Positions 17,270-25,833 of a stretch of DNA of 64,000 nucleotides are shown piece by piece. The stretch is from the NCBI GenBank assembly GCA_020444475.1, contig JAHLKV010000005.1, forward strand, positions 124,001 through 188,000, given 5' to 3'. The DNA comes from a bacterium. GTDB taxonomy: Bacteria > Zixibacteria > MSB-5A5 > GN15 > FEB-12. The first letter of the stretch is position 1. Every line of letters begins with the position of its first letter. A model generated the notes under the pieces. The model saw nothing but the letters and a program-made list of their open reading frames with translations, did no database searches and was not told where the DNA came from. Both the position numbers and the translations under genes were made by a program.

Positions 17270-18787
17270 ATGACCGCACAAGACGCCTACAAAAACCTGA
17301 TCAGCCACTTCAAGGAGAACACCACCCTCGCCTCCGTCAACTCCGTTCTCGAATGGGATCAGGATACCTACATGCCCAGCGCCGGTGTCGACCATCGCTC
17401 CGAACAGATGTCGCTGATCGGCCGCATGGTCCACGAGCGCGACACCGACCCGCGTATCAACGACTGGCTCGCTGCCTGTGAAAGCTCCGAGATCGTAAAG
17501 GACCCGATCTCAGTCGAAGCGGTCAATGTCCGCGAATGGCGGCGCATGTACGACCTCGAGACCAAGCTGCCTTCCGAACTGGTCGAAGAGATCATCCGCA
17601 CCACCACCAAAGCGCGGCAGGTGTGGATGGAGGCCCGCAAGAAGTCGGACTTCGCGATGTTCGCCCCCTGGCTGGAGAAAAACGTCGAGCTGAACCTTCG
17701 CAAAGCCGACGCCCTCGGTTATACCGACGATCGCTACGACGCCCTCCTCGACGCCTTCGAACCGCACGCGAAAACCGCCGAAGTCGTCAAAGTGTTCGAA
17801 GGACTCCGCAAGGACCTCGTCCCGCTGGTCGCCAAGCTCAAAGACGCGCCGCGCCGTCCCGATATCGGTGTCATCAAACGCCCGTACGATGTCAAGAAGC
17901 AGGCCATCTTCGCTGAGATGGTCTCCCAGCGGATCGGCTACGACTTCAACGCCGGACGGCTCGATATCACCACCCACCCCTTCTGCGCCGGGCTGGGCCC
18001 CGATGACACCCGCATCTGCACGCGATGGTATCCCGAAGATCTCGCCGAAGGGCTCACCGGCACCACCCACGAAACCGGTCACGCTCTCTACGACATGGGC
18101 CTCCCGCGCGAGCACTACGGCACGCCGATGGGCGACGCGATCTCGTCGGGCATCCACGAATCGCAGTCGCGGATGTGGGAAAACCAGGTCGGGCGCTCGC
18201 GTGGTTTCTGGGAGTACTTCTTCCCGGTCGCCAGGGGAGTCTTCCACAACGAAATGGCCGACATCACGCTCGATGACATGTACGCCGCGATGAACTACGT
18301 GACCCCGTCGTACATCCGGGTCGAGGCCGACGAAGCCACTTACAACCTGCACATCATGCTTCGCTTCGAGCTCGAAGTGGCGTTGGTTCACGGAGAGTTG
18401 AAAGCCAAAGACATCGCTGGTGAGTGGAACAAGCGCTTCAAGGAGTACCTCGGCATCGAGGTCGACAAGGACTCCAACGGGTGCCTTCAGGATGTCCACT
18501 GGTCGGCCGGCTACATGGGCTATTTCCCGACTTACGCGCTGGGCAATCTGTACGCGGCGCAGTTCTACGCGGCCGCGAATAAAGCGATTCCCGATCTGCA
18601 GGAGCAGTTCGCGCGTGGTGATTTCGCGGCTATGCTTGATTGGCTCCGCAAAAACATCCACTCGCAGGGGAAACGCTACCGCGCCACCGAACTGGTGGAG
18701 AAAGTCACCGGCCGGCCGTTGTCACACCAGCCGCTGATCGACTACCTGTACGCCAAGTACGAGCCGATCTACGGCATCACGCGCTAG
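17270..18787 (+). CDS. M32 family metallocarboxypeptidase (Taq type), copy 1
   Basis: The 505-residue length is typical of M32 carboxypeptidases. The zinc motif HETGH is at residues 267-271, followed by 'SSGIHESQSRMWENQ' (third ligand region) and 'SYIRVEADEATYNLHI', both family hallmarks. It removes C-terminal residues from peptides with broad specificity, and no signal peptide makes it cytosolic. AAAGGGG stands 9 bases before the ATG. A close paralogue follows 500 bases downstream on the same strand. Confidence 0.93.
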   Translation: MTAQDAYKNLISHFKENTTLASVNSVLEWDQDTYMPSAGVDHRSEQMSLIGRMVHERDTDPRINDWLAACESSEIVKDPISVEAVNVREWRRMYDLETKLPSELVEEIIRTTTKARQVWMEARKKSDFAMFAPWLEKNVELNLRKADALGYTDDRYDALLDAFEPHAKTAEVVKVFEGLRKDLVPLVAKLKDAPRRPDIGVIKRPYDVKKQAIFAEMVSQRIGYDFNAGRLDITTHPFCAGLGPDDTRICTRWYPEDLAEGLTGTTHETGHALYDMGLPREHYGTPMGDAISSGIHESQSRMWENQVGRSRGFWEYFFPVARGVFHNEMADITLDDMYAAMNYVTPSYIRVEADEATYNLHIMLRFELEVALVHGELKAKDIAGEWNKRFKEYLGIEVDKDSNGCLQDVHWSAGYMGYFPTYALGNLYAAQFYAAANKAIPDLQEQFARGDFAAMLDWLRKNIHSQGKRYRATELVEKVTGRPLSHQPLIDYLYAKYEPIYGITR

Positions 18788-18862
18788 AGGAGAAGCTTGT
18801 AGGGCGGGTCCGTCTTCGAACCCGCCATTGGTATGTGTCGTCAGCGGGTATAGGGACGATGT

Positions 18863-18888
18863 GTCGTCAGGCGACCCCGCCTGACGAC
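18863..18888. repeat. Perfect 11-bp stem palindrome
   Basis: GTCGTCAGGCG (18863-18873) and CGCCTGACGAC (18878-18888) pair perfectly around an ACCC loop. A sister sequence with a GTCAGGCG/CGCCTGAC stem lies at 52553-52581. Confidence 0.7.
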
Positions 18889-18904
18889 GAGAACAGGGAT
18901 CGTT

Positions 18905-18944
18905 GTGTCGGATGCTTCTCGCCGGAGGCGAGTACATCCGACAC
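18905..18944. repeat. REP-like palindromic unit, copy 1
   Basis: The arms GTGTCGGATG and CATCCGACAC enclose an inner hairpin (CTCGCCggaGGCGAG). Other copies lie at 19131-19167 and 58309-58346, with a half copy at 58361-58387. Confidence 0.75.
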
Positions 18945-18945
18945 C

Positions 18946-19006
18946 GTAGGTCGGAACCCCTGCGGTTCCGACTCAAGATGTCCGAACCGCAGGGGTTCGG
19001 ACCTAC
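18946..19006. repeat. 27-bp inverted repeat with 7-base loop
   Basis: Arms 18946-18972 and 18980-19006 pair over 27 bases with two mismatches around the loop TCAAGAT. The arms contain GAACCCCTGCGGTT. The transcript would form a very stable hairpin, and the DNA could extrude a cruciform. It may also act as a transcript end for the upstream M32 gene although no T-run follows. Confidence 0.75.
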
Positions 19007-19130
19007 AATTGCGTCGTTCTGACTCCGCAGCGGCGGAGTCGAAGGGCGACTGTGCGGTCTTGCTCGATGAGTCATGGTTCGACTCCGCTCACCATGACGG
19101 TGCAGCAGCGAGGGGACATCGGAATGTTGC

Positions 19131-19167
19131 GTCGGATGCTTCTCGCCGGAGGCGAGTACATCCGACA
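19131..19167. repeat. REP-like palindromic unit, copy 2
   Basis: Same sequence as the unit at 18905-18944 over its length (GTCGGATGCTTCTCGCC... CATCCGAC), in the same orientation. Confidence 0.75.
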
Positions 19168-19287
19168 CCGCCGGCCTCGAACCCGCCTCTGGAAACACTG
19201 GCGGAAAGCCGCCGTATTGCATACTTTGGGCGATTATAGATAATTCGGTTTTCGCATTATGAAGCCCCTTTGGGCGAAGGAGACGTT

Positions 19288-20802
19288 ATGACGCCGCAGG
19301 CAGCCTATGATGAGCTGATTAAGAAGTGCAAAGAGATATCGACCCTCGGATCGGCCGCCTCGATCCTCCACTGGGATCAGGAAACCTACATGCCGAAAAA
19401 CGGTGTGGCGCACCGCTCCGAGCAGATCGGCCTGATTGCCCGGATGTGCCACCAGCAGTTTGTCGACCCGAAAATCGGTGATCTGATATCGGCCGCCGAA
19501 GGCTCCGATCTGGTCAAAGACCCGGAGTCCGAAGCCGCCGCGAATATCCGCGAGATTCGCTACGAGTACGACAAGGCGACCAAACTTCCCAACGATCTGG
19601 TCGAAGCGCTCGCCAAGACTACCGCGCAGGCCACTCCGGCCTGGGCCGAAGCGCGTAAGAAATCCGATTTCGCCATGTTCGTCCCCTGGCTCGAGAAGGT
19701 GCTTGATCTGACAATCAAGAAAGCCGAAGCGATCGGCTACGAAGGGGAGCCGTACAACGCGCTGCTCGATACCTACGAGCCGGGCGCGACTGTTGCGCAG
19801 GTAGAATCGGCGTTCGCGGGTCTTCGCAAGGAGTTGGTCCCGCTGGTGGCGGCGATCAAGGACTCAAAGAAGAAGCCGGATGAGTCAATCATCATGCGGT
19901 CGTACGATGTCGAAAAGCAGAAGATCTTCGGTGAATCGGTCGCGGCCGCCATGGGGTATGATTTCGACGCCGGTCGGCTTGATATCACGACCCATCCCTT
20001 CTGCACCGGGATCGGCCCCGGCGACACCCGTATCCTGACCCGCTACAACCCCAACCGCATCAACGATGCCCTGTTCGGCACCATGCACGAGGCCGGTCAC
20101 GCCCTGTATGAGATGGGTCTGGAGAAGGAGAAGTATTTCGGGACGCCGATGGGTGAGTCGGTCTCGCTCGGCATTCACGAATCGCAGTCGCGGATGTGGG
20201 AGAACCAGGTCGGCCGCTCGAAAGCCTTCTGGGTCTATTTCATGCCGCAGGCACAGCGCATCTTCCGGGAGGCGCTCGGCGATGTCTCGATCGATGACTT
20301 CTACGGCGCCATCAACTACGTCAAGCCGTCGTACATCCGGGTCGAGGCCGACGAAGCCACTTACAACCTGCACATCATGCTCCGGTTCGAGCTCGAGCGC
20401 GCCATGACCAAAGGCGAAATCAAGCCGAAGGACATGGCCGGCGAGTGGAACAAGCGCTTCAAGGACTATCTCGGTATCGAGGTCGACAAGGACGCCAACG
20501 GCTGCCTTCAGGATGTCCACTGGTCCTCCGGCCTGATCGGCTACTTCCCGACCTACGCGCTGGGCAATCTCTACGCCGCGCAGTTCTTCGCGAAGGCCAA
20601 ACAGGATATGCCGAACCTCGAGGAGGACTTCAAGCAGGGCAATTTTGCCAACCTGCTCGGCTGGTTGCGTAAGAACATCCACCGTCACGGCCAGCGTTAC
20701 CGCGCCAACGTGCTGTGTGAGAAAATCACCGGCAAGCCGCTCTCGCACGAGCCGCTCATGACGTACATGAAGGCCAAGTACGGCGAGATCTACGGTCTCT
20801 AA
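19288..20802 (+). CDS. M32 family metallocarboxypeptidase (Taq type), copy 2
   Basis: I place the start at the ATG at 19288 (504 residues), because GAAGGAG sits 6 bases before it and the N-terminus then matches copy 1 (MTPQAAYDELIKK against MTAQDAYKNLISH). HEAGH falls at 267-271, the same residue numbers as in copy 1, with 'SLGIHESQSRMWENQ' and 'SYIRVEADEATYNLHI' conserved. A 56-base stretch (20326-20381) is identical to 18305-18360. The pair is a tandem duplication that has since diverged. A strong terminator follows. Confidence 0.93.
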   Translation: MTPQAAYDELIKKCKEISTLGSAASILHWDQETYMPKNGVAHRSEQIGLIARMCHQQFVDPKIGDLISAAEGSDLVKDPESEAAANIREIRYEYDKATKLPNDLVEALAKTTAQATPAWAEARKKSDFAMFVPWLEKVLDLTIKKAEAIGYEGEPYNALLDTYEPGATVAQVESAFAGLRKELVPLVAAIKDSKKKPDESIIMRSYDVEKQKIFGESVAAAMGYDFDAGRLDITTHPFCTGIGPGDTRILTRYNPNRINDALFGTMHEAGHALYEMGLEKEKYFGTPMGESVSLGIHESQSRMWENQVGRSKAFWVYFMPQAQRIFREALGDVSIDDFYGAINYVKPSYIRVEADEATYNLHIMLRFELERAMTKGEIKPKDMAGEWNKRFKDYLGIEVDKDANGCLQDVHWSSGLIGYFPTYALGNLYAAQFFAKAKQDMPNLEEDFKQGNFANLLGWLRKNIHRHGQRYRANVLCEKITGKPLSHEPLMTYMKAKYGEIYGL

Positions 20803-20827
20803 GGTCGTTGGAGAGAATGCAGTTCAG

Positions 20828-20853
20828 AACCGGCCCTTCGGGGCCGGTTTTGC
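20828..20853 (+). terminator. Rho-independent terminator after M32 copy 2
   Basis: A 9-bp stem (AACCGGCCC / GGGCCGGTT, 20828-20849) with a UUCG tetraloop is followed by TTTTGCGTTT. It lies 26 bases after the stop codon. Confidence 0.85.
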
Positions 20854-20860
20854 GTTTGGG

Positions 20861-21127
20861 CTAGAAGCTGATAACACCCTTGTAGATCAGGTAGGGGATA
20901 AGCACATAGAGAAGCAGATCGCGGATGAGATAGAACAGGATGAATCCGACAATGAACTTCCATCCCATTTGCTTGACCTCTTTCCAGCTGCGGGGAAATT
21001 TAAGGAAGCCCCGTCGCTTTCGCTCGGCCGACTCGGCGTTTGTTATCGCATTGGCGTCTTTCGGGACACGGGCATATTCGGCGTTCTGTTCCATCATTCG
21101 GTCTCTCGGCTGTTGAACATCTCCCAT
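20861..21127 (-). CDS. Small single-span membrane protein, unknown function
   Basis: About 88 residues from the ATG at 21127 (an in-frame ATG at 21097 is also possible; neither has a strong ribosome site). A charged N-terminal half contains 'ESAERKRRGFLKFPRSW'. One long hydrophobic segment follows near the C-terminus (FIVGFILFYLIRDLLLYVLI), probably one or two membrane passes. I do not recognise a family. It is divergent from trkA and convergent with M32 copy 2. Confidence 0.6.
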   Translation of the reverse strand: MGDVQQPRDRMMEQNAEYARVPKDANAITNAESAERKRRGFLKFPRSWKEVKQMGWKFIVGFILFYLIRDLLLYVLIPYLIYKGVISF

Positions 21128-21297
21128 CGCGTTCTTAGTATACCTGAAAATCCAAACCGCACACCAAGGTTCCCGGGCCCGGGTCGAATAAAATGTTTGC
21201 GCCAACCAGCCTTTGCCCAGACATTACCGTCGCCGGCTACCTGACATGATAAGTGATTGATCGGTAGGCTACTGAGGGATATTACACAGGGCAGCGC

Positions 21298-22665
21298 ATG
21301 CGAATAGTCATTGTCGGCGGTGGGATTGTCGGTTTCTCACTGGCCGAACACCTCCTTAAGGAAGGTCACCAGCTGGCCTTGATCGAGCTCAATCGGGATC
21401 TGTGCGAGTCTATCGCACACAAACTCGACGTACAGATCCTTCAGGGCTCGGGCTCCTCTCCGGAGATGCTCCGCCACGCCGGAATCGACAAGGCGGAGAT
21501 GGTGCTGGCGGTGACGCCAAACGACGAAGTCAATATGGTAGTCTGTGCGCTGGCTGCTCAATACGACGTCCCTCGTCGTATCGCTCGCCTGCGCTCGCCG
21601 GAGTTCATCAGTGAGCATGCCATGGTCGATCTTGACCGTCTCGGAATAACCTCGGTGATTCACCCTGAGCAGGTCATGGCCGACCAGGTGATGCAGTTTG
21701 TCGAGACCCCCCATGCGATCGACTCGGCCAATTTCGAGGAAGGCAAGATCCTGCTCCGCGGCTACCGTCTTCGGGATAACATGAAGCTGGCCGGGAAGAC
21801 GCCGATGGAGGTTCGGCAGGAGATTGCGCCGGCGGTAGTTCTGTTCGCTGCCATCAACCGCGGCGGGAAGGGGATGATCCCCACCGGCAACACCCGCTTC
21901 GAACCGGGGGACATCGTCTACAGCCTTTTTCCCAGAGATTCGCTCGAGGTGTTCCTCGATCTGGTCGGACAGGAGCGGAAGAAAAACCGCAAGATCATCG
22001 TAACGGGCGATTCATATGCGTTTGAGCAGATGGCCCGGGTCCTGTCCCACGCCGATCACTCGTCCACGTTTGTCAGCCGCGACTACGCGCAGGCAGAGAC
22101 TATCGCCGGGCGATATGACAATATCGAGGTTATTCACGGCGATTGCACCGACGCTGATCTTCTGCGTGAGCTGAATGTTGATACCGCATCGTTCCTGATT
22201 TCCGTTTCGGATTCGTCCGACTACAACATTCTGTCGACTTTGCTGGCGAAGGCCGAAGGAGCGCACGAGGTGATTGCAACTTCGACCGAAACCCGCCACG
22301 ATCGGCTGTTCAATTCGATCGGTATCGACCATGTGATCAACCCTCGTCTGACGGCGGCCAGAGCAATCCTCGACATCATTGCGCGCGGCCATATCGGGGC
22401 GGTTGTCGAGCTATCGTACATCGATATCGAGGCTGCCCGCTATATCGTTGAACCCGGCAGTGAGATAGCCGGGCAGAAGGTAAAACGGATCGCTAAGCGC
22501 TTCAAGGCGGGGGCGATTATCGGTATTATCGTGCGCGAGAATCGGATCGTTCTGCCCGACGGCGAGACGGAGATTCAGGCTGAAGATCATATCATTGTCA
22601 TCACCCATCATCGGCATCTACCCTCATTTTCCAAGCTGTTCAAGCCGCGTGGTCTGTTCGGCTAG
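21298..22665 (+). CDS. trkA: Trk potassium uptake regulatory subunit
   Basis: The 455-residue product contains two RCK modules. The first Rossmann half starts 'MRIVIVGGGIVGFSLAEHL' and has an acidic ELNRD at the end of beta-2. The second starts near residue 230 ('NRKIIVTGDSYAFEQMA'). Each is followed by a TrkA_C-type domain (about 140-220 and 370-455). TrkA is a soluble NAD(H)/ATP-binding ring that gates the TrkH channel. trkH follows 8 bases later, confirming the pairing. Confidence 0.95.
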   Translation: MRIVIVGGGIVGFSLAEHLLKEGHQLALIELNRDLCESIAHKLDVQILQGSGSSPEMLRHAGIDKAEMVLAVTPNDEVNMVVCALAAQYDVPRRIARLRSPEFISEHAMVDLDRLGITSVIHPEQVMADQVMQFVETPHAIDSANFEEGKILLRGYRLRDNMKLAGKTPMEVRQEIAPAVVLFAAINRGGKGMIPTGNTRFEPGDIVYSLFPRDSLEVFLDLVGQERKKNRKIIVTGDSYAFEQMARVLSHADHSSTFVSRDYAQAETIAGRYDNIEVIHGDCTDADLLRELNVDTASFLISVSDSSDYNILSTLLAKAEGAHEVIATSTETRHDRLFNSIGIDHVINPRLTAARAILDIIARGHIGAVVELSYIDIEAARYIVEPGSEIAGQKVKRIAKRFKAGAIIGIIVRENRIVLPDGETEIQAEDHIIVITHHRHLPSFSKLFKPRGLFG

Positions 22666-22673
22666 GAGCCCCC

Positions 22674-24272
22674 ATGCACAAGACGGCAATCGCCTATTCG
22701 GTTGGGAAGCTGCTTCAGATTATGGGCCTGCTGTTGCTGGTCCCCATGGCGATCGGGCTGTACGATCAGCGTGCCGCCGGTTGGTCGGCTGCGGTAGCTC
22801 ATCCGCAGGTCTACGGCTTCATTCTTGCCTCGCTGCTCTCGGTCGGCCTGGGTACGATAGCCGTTCGCGTCTTTCGCAGTGGACGGCATCTCCAGGGGAT
22901 CAAGGAGGGCCTGGCGATCGTCTGTATCGGCTGGGTGACGCTGACGTTTTTCAGTTGTTTGCCGATGTATGTCTGGCTGATGTATGGTCAGGGATCGCCT
23001 GACTATCACTGGTTCGCGGCGTTTACCGACGCCTATTTCGAGATCATGTCCGGTTTCACGACTACCGGAGCGACCATTCTCACCAATATCGAAGCGGCCC
23101 CTCGAAGCATCCTGTTCCTTCGCGCCCTGACACACTGGCTGGGCGGTATGGGGATCATCACCCTGGCAATCGTCGTCTTTCCCGGCATGGGCGTGACGGC
23201 CTACCAGATGTTCAAGAGTGAGGTTCCCGGTCCCAGCAAGGACAAGCTCTCACCCCGCCTGTCGCAGACAACCAGCATCCTCTGGGGCGTCTATGGGCTG
23301 TTGACGCTGGCTGAGGTGGTTCTGCTCTGGTTGGGTGGCATGACCGTCTTCGATGCTGTCTGTCATGCCTTCGCCACTCTGGCAACCGGCGGATTCTCGA
23401 CCGAAAATGCTTCGGTTGCCGCCTACGACTCCGATTTCATAAGATGGGTGATTATCTTCTTCATGTGGTGCGCGGGGATCAACTTCCTGCTGCATTTCCG
23501 CGCTCTTCGAGGAGATTTCAAAGGTTTCTTCCGCGACTCGGAATTTAGGTTCTACAACGCCGTGATCGTGATCGCTATTGTGCTCACCACGGTCGTTCTC
23601 TCGATTCAGGGGCAGAAGCCGATCGACGAAGCGCGTCAGTCCTGGCGGCATGAACAGCCAACCGAGCAGGAGTTCGCCGAGCACTACCAGAAACAGGCGG
23701 CGCAGCTCGGGTCGGTATACGACACGTTCCGAATTGCCACCTTCCAGACCCTGTCCATCGTAACGACCACCGGATTCGCAACCGCCGACTTCGATCTCTG
23801 GCCCGACGTGCTTCGGTTCGGACTGGTCCTGCTGATGTTTTTCGGTGGCTGCGCCGGATCGACCGGGGGCGGGATGAAAATGATACGGATACTTATCGTC
23901 GCCCGGGCAAGTATCAACGCCATTCGCAAGCGGACCCAGCCCAGGCTGGTCGTGCCGGTGAAGACCGGGGGACACGTGGTTGACGAATTGCAGGTCAACA
24001 GCGTCCTCTCGTTTTTTGTCCTGTTCACGAGCCTGTTCGTATTGACGGCGCTTCTCATGACCTTTTTCGTGCCGGACCTGATGACCGCCATCACCTGCTC
24101 GATAGCCACTATCGGCAATATCGGCCCGGGTCTGGCCGGCATTGGAGCGGTGGAGCACTACGGCTGGATTCCGATTCCCGGCAAGTGGATACTGATGGCC
24201 TCCATGCTTCTCGGCCGCCTCGAGATCTTCACCGTCCTGGTCTGTCTTCGTCCGGCGGTCTGGCGCAAGTAG
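22674..24272 (+). CDS. trkH: Trk potassium transporter channel subunit
   Basis: The 532-residue polytopic membrane protein has the four selectivity-filter loops expected of TrkH/KtrB: 'SGFTTTGATI', 'ATGGFSTENAS', 'TTTGFATADFD' and 'ATIGNIGPGL', each with the filter glycine. A GGAG site overlaps the trkA stop codon. It imports K+ (with Na+ or H+ coupling debated in the family). Translation is probably coupled to trkA. Confidence 0.95.
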   Translation: MHKTAIAYSVGKLLQIMGLLLLVPMAIGLYDQRAAGWSAAVAHPQVYGFILASLLSVGLGTIAVRVFRSGRHLQGIKEGLAIVCIGWVTLTFFSCLPMYVWLMYGQGSPDYHWFAAFTDAYFEIMSGFTTTGATILTNIEAAPRSILFLRALTHWLGGMGIITLAIVVFPGMGVTAYQMFKSEVPGPSKDKLSPRLSQTTSILWGVYGLLTLAEVVLLWLGGMTVFDAVCHAFATLATGGFSTENASVAAYDSDFIRWVIIFFMWCAGINFLLHFRALRGDFKGFFRDSEFRFYNAVIVIAIVLTTVVLSIQGQKPIDEARQSWRHEQPTEQEFAEHYQKQAAQLGSVYDTFRIATFQTLSIVTTTGFATADFDLWPDVLRFGLVLLMFFGGCAGSTGGGMKMIRILIVARASINAIRKRTQPRLVVPVKTGGHVVDELQVNSVLSFFVLFTSLFVLTALLMTFFVPDLMTAITCSIATIGNIGPGLAGIGAVEHYGWIPIPGKWILMASMLLGRLEIFTVLVCLRPAVWRK

Positions 24273-24273
24273 T

Positions 24274-24292
24274 TCGGGGTTGACACCCCCGA
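24274..24292. terminator. Weak hairpin directly after trkH
   Basis: TCGGGGT-TGAC-ACCCCCGA forms a short stem (one bulged C) immediately downstream of the trkH stop, without a T-run. It may be a transcript end or RNA stabiliser. Confidence 0.35.
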
Positions 24293-24352
24293 TTGCTCCG
24301 GCATGGAACTCTCTTCCCGTTTATCCGTTAGCAGGACAGTAGTCGTATCCGC

Positions 24353-24374
24353 CGGACGGCTGTATAACCGTCCG
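24353..24374. promoter_or_regulatory. Inverted repeat flanking a TATAA element before the metallophosphoesterase gene
   Basis: CGGACGG (24353-24359) and CCGTCCG (24368-24374) are a perfect 7-bp inverted repeat whose 8-base centre is CTGTATAA. It lies 22 bases before the ATG at 24397. It could be an operator over a -10 element or a 5' leader hairpin; no good -35 is evident. Confidence 0.35.
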
Positions 24375-24396
24375 AGTCTGAGAGCAAACGAGGCGT

Positions 24397-25605
24397 ATGA
24401 GTAGAATACTGTTTTTCGGCATCTTCCTGACCCTGATCATTGCCTTCTTCGGCCTGCTGGATATGTTCCTGCTCCGGTTGCTGAACCGGGAATGGTGGGC
24501 CTATCGGTGGATCCGGCGTCTGGCCTGGTCTACGCCCGCAGCGGGGTTGGTTTCTTTGCTCTTTTGGGGGGCTTCCGAGGGACTGGGGATCGATTCACTG
24601 TCCTTCATCTTCGCCCTGCTGACTTCGATCGTGTTCGTGCTCGAGATCGGCATGGTGCTTGCCCTGCTTGTATCGGGGATAGTATTCGCCGCCGCCCGAC
24701 TGATCGGGTACATCTCCCGCAAGCTGCGGAGTGCCTCCTCCAAAGGTAAGGACGAAATACATCCGGAACGACGCCTCTTCCTCAAACGCGCCGCGGCGAC
24801 CGCGCCGGTGATTGTCGCAACCCTCGGCGTGTCCGGTGTTGCCCGATCGTTTGGGGGAGTCAACGTGGAGGTTCGTCGCTTCTCATTCGACACTCTTCCC
24901 CCCGAATTCGAAGGGTTCCGCATCCTGCACTTGTCCGACCTGCACCTTCGGGAGTATGTCACCCTGAGCGATCTCGAAGCGACCCTTGTCAAAGCGGAGT
25001 CGTTCCGACCGGATATCATCCTGATGACGGGGGATGTCGCCGATGATCTCTACCAGCTTCCCGATGCCCTTACGCTGATCGATCAGCTGGCTGCACCCCA
25101 CGGTGCGGTGACGTCGCTGGGCAACCATGAGTACTTCCGCGGAGTGGAGAGAGTCCGCCGCATACACGACCAGTCACCCGTTCCCCTGCTGGTGAACCAG
25201 TCGACAGTCATCACGCGCGGCGCCAGTACGCTTCGGGTGCTGGCTATTGATGATCCCCGGGGGATGGGGGCCAAGAATGTCGAGTTCTTCCGGGAGACGA
25301 TCGATACCACGCTGGAACGCGCTCCGGAAGCCGACTTCACCGTTTTGATGAGTCACCGCCCCGACGCGTTTGACCATGCGTCGACCACGGGTATCGACCT
25401 TACACTTGCCGGCCATACGCACGGGGGACAGATAGGCGTATTCGGCCGTTCGGTGTTCGAACCGTACTGGCCGGATCGCTATCTCTGGGGTCACTATCGG
25501 AAAAACGGGTCGCAGTTGTATACCTCGGCAGGGGTGGGTCACTGGTTCCCCTTCCGTCTGGGATGTCCTCCCGAGGCGCCGGTGATCGAACTTCATCGCT
25601 CCTGA
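24397..25605 (+). CDS. Membrane-anchored metallophosphoesterase (YkuE/YaeI-like)
   Basis: The 402-residue product begins with about three hydrophobic segments (1-110). A cytoplasmic Lys/Arg-rich linker and a twin-arginine-like 'RRLFLKRAAATAPVIVA' follow. A calcineurin-like phosphoesterase domain starts at about residue 160. Metal motifs are in order: 'LHLSDLHL' (DxH), 'MTGDVADD' (GD), 'LGNHEYF' (GNHE), 'VLMSHRPDAF' (H) and 'LAGHTHGGQIG' (GHTHGG). YkuE-like members act on lipid headgroups such as UDP-diacylglucosamine-like substrates at the membrane surface; the substrate here is not known. GAGG precedes the ATG. Confidence 0.88.
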   Translation: MSRILFFGIFLTLIIAFFGLLDMFLLRLLNREWWAYRWIRRLAWSTPAAGLVSLLFWGASEGLGIDSLSFIFALLTSIVFVLEIGMVLALLVSGIVFAAARLIGYISRKLRSASSKGKDEIHPERRLFLKRAAATAPVIVATLGVSGVARSFGGVNVEVRRFSFDTLPPEFEGFRILHLSDLHLREYVTLSDLEATLVKAESFRPDIILMTGDVADDLYQLPDALTLIDQLAAPHGAVTSLGNHEYFRGVERVRRIHDQSPVPLLVNQSTVITRGASTLRVLAIDDPRGMGAKNVEFFRETIDTTLERAPEADFTVLMSHRPDAFDHASTTGIDLTLAGHTHGGQIGVFGRSVFEPYWPDRYLWGHYRKNGSQLYTSAGVGHWFPFRLGCPPEAPVIELHRS

Positions 25606-25686
25606 TACCGTCCGCACGAGGTGGATGACGGGTCGCATTCATGGTGACGATCGGTCAACTTTTTTTTCTTCTCCCCATATTTTTCC

Positions 25687-25716
25687 TTGCAAATTTTTTT
25701 AGCAGAGTGGTACTTT
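25687..25716 (+). promoter_or_regulatory. Possible promoter of the histone-like gene
   Basis: TTGCAA (25687-25692) is followed after 18 bases by TACTTT (25711-25716). The region just upstream is strikingly T-rich (two runs of 7-8 T). Weak sequence-only evidence. Confidence 0.3.
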
Positions 25717-25833
25717 TCGTTTGGATGTTACCGAGGGAAACGCGACAACCACCGCAGCCGGTACCATCCTCCGGTGAGGAAGCAACACAGACGCAATGTT
25801 CATAAGCAACCCTCAATGCTGAAGGAGCAACAC

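Larger units (their letters stand above)
18788..19287. other. Palindrome-filled spacer between the two M32 genes
   Basis: This 500-base gap is built mostly of inverted repeats: an 11-bp stem (18863-18888), a REP-like unit (18905-18944), a 27-bp near-perfect inverted repeat (18946-19006), an 8-bp stem (GTCATGGT/ACCATGAC, around 19070-19100) and a second REP-like unit (19131-19167). No coding frame was supported. Confidence 0.7.

Noticed and set aside
17510..18661. 383-residue minus-strand frame opposite the first M32 gene, with a similar one opposite the second
   Set aside because: Both are antisense shadows that look alike only because the sense genes are paralogues.
25650..25675. Possible terminator after the metallophosphoesterase gene (TGAC-GATCG-GTCA then eight T)
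   Set aside because: The stem is only four base pairs; the T-run alone is not enough.
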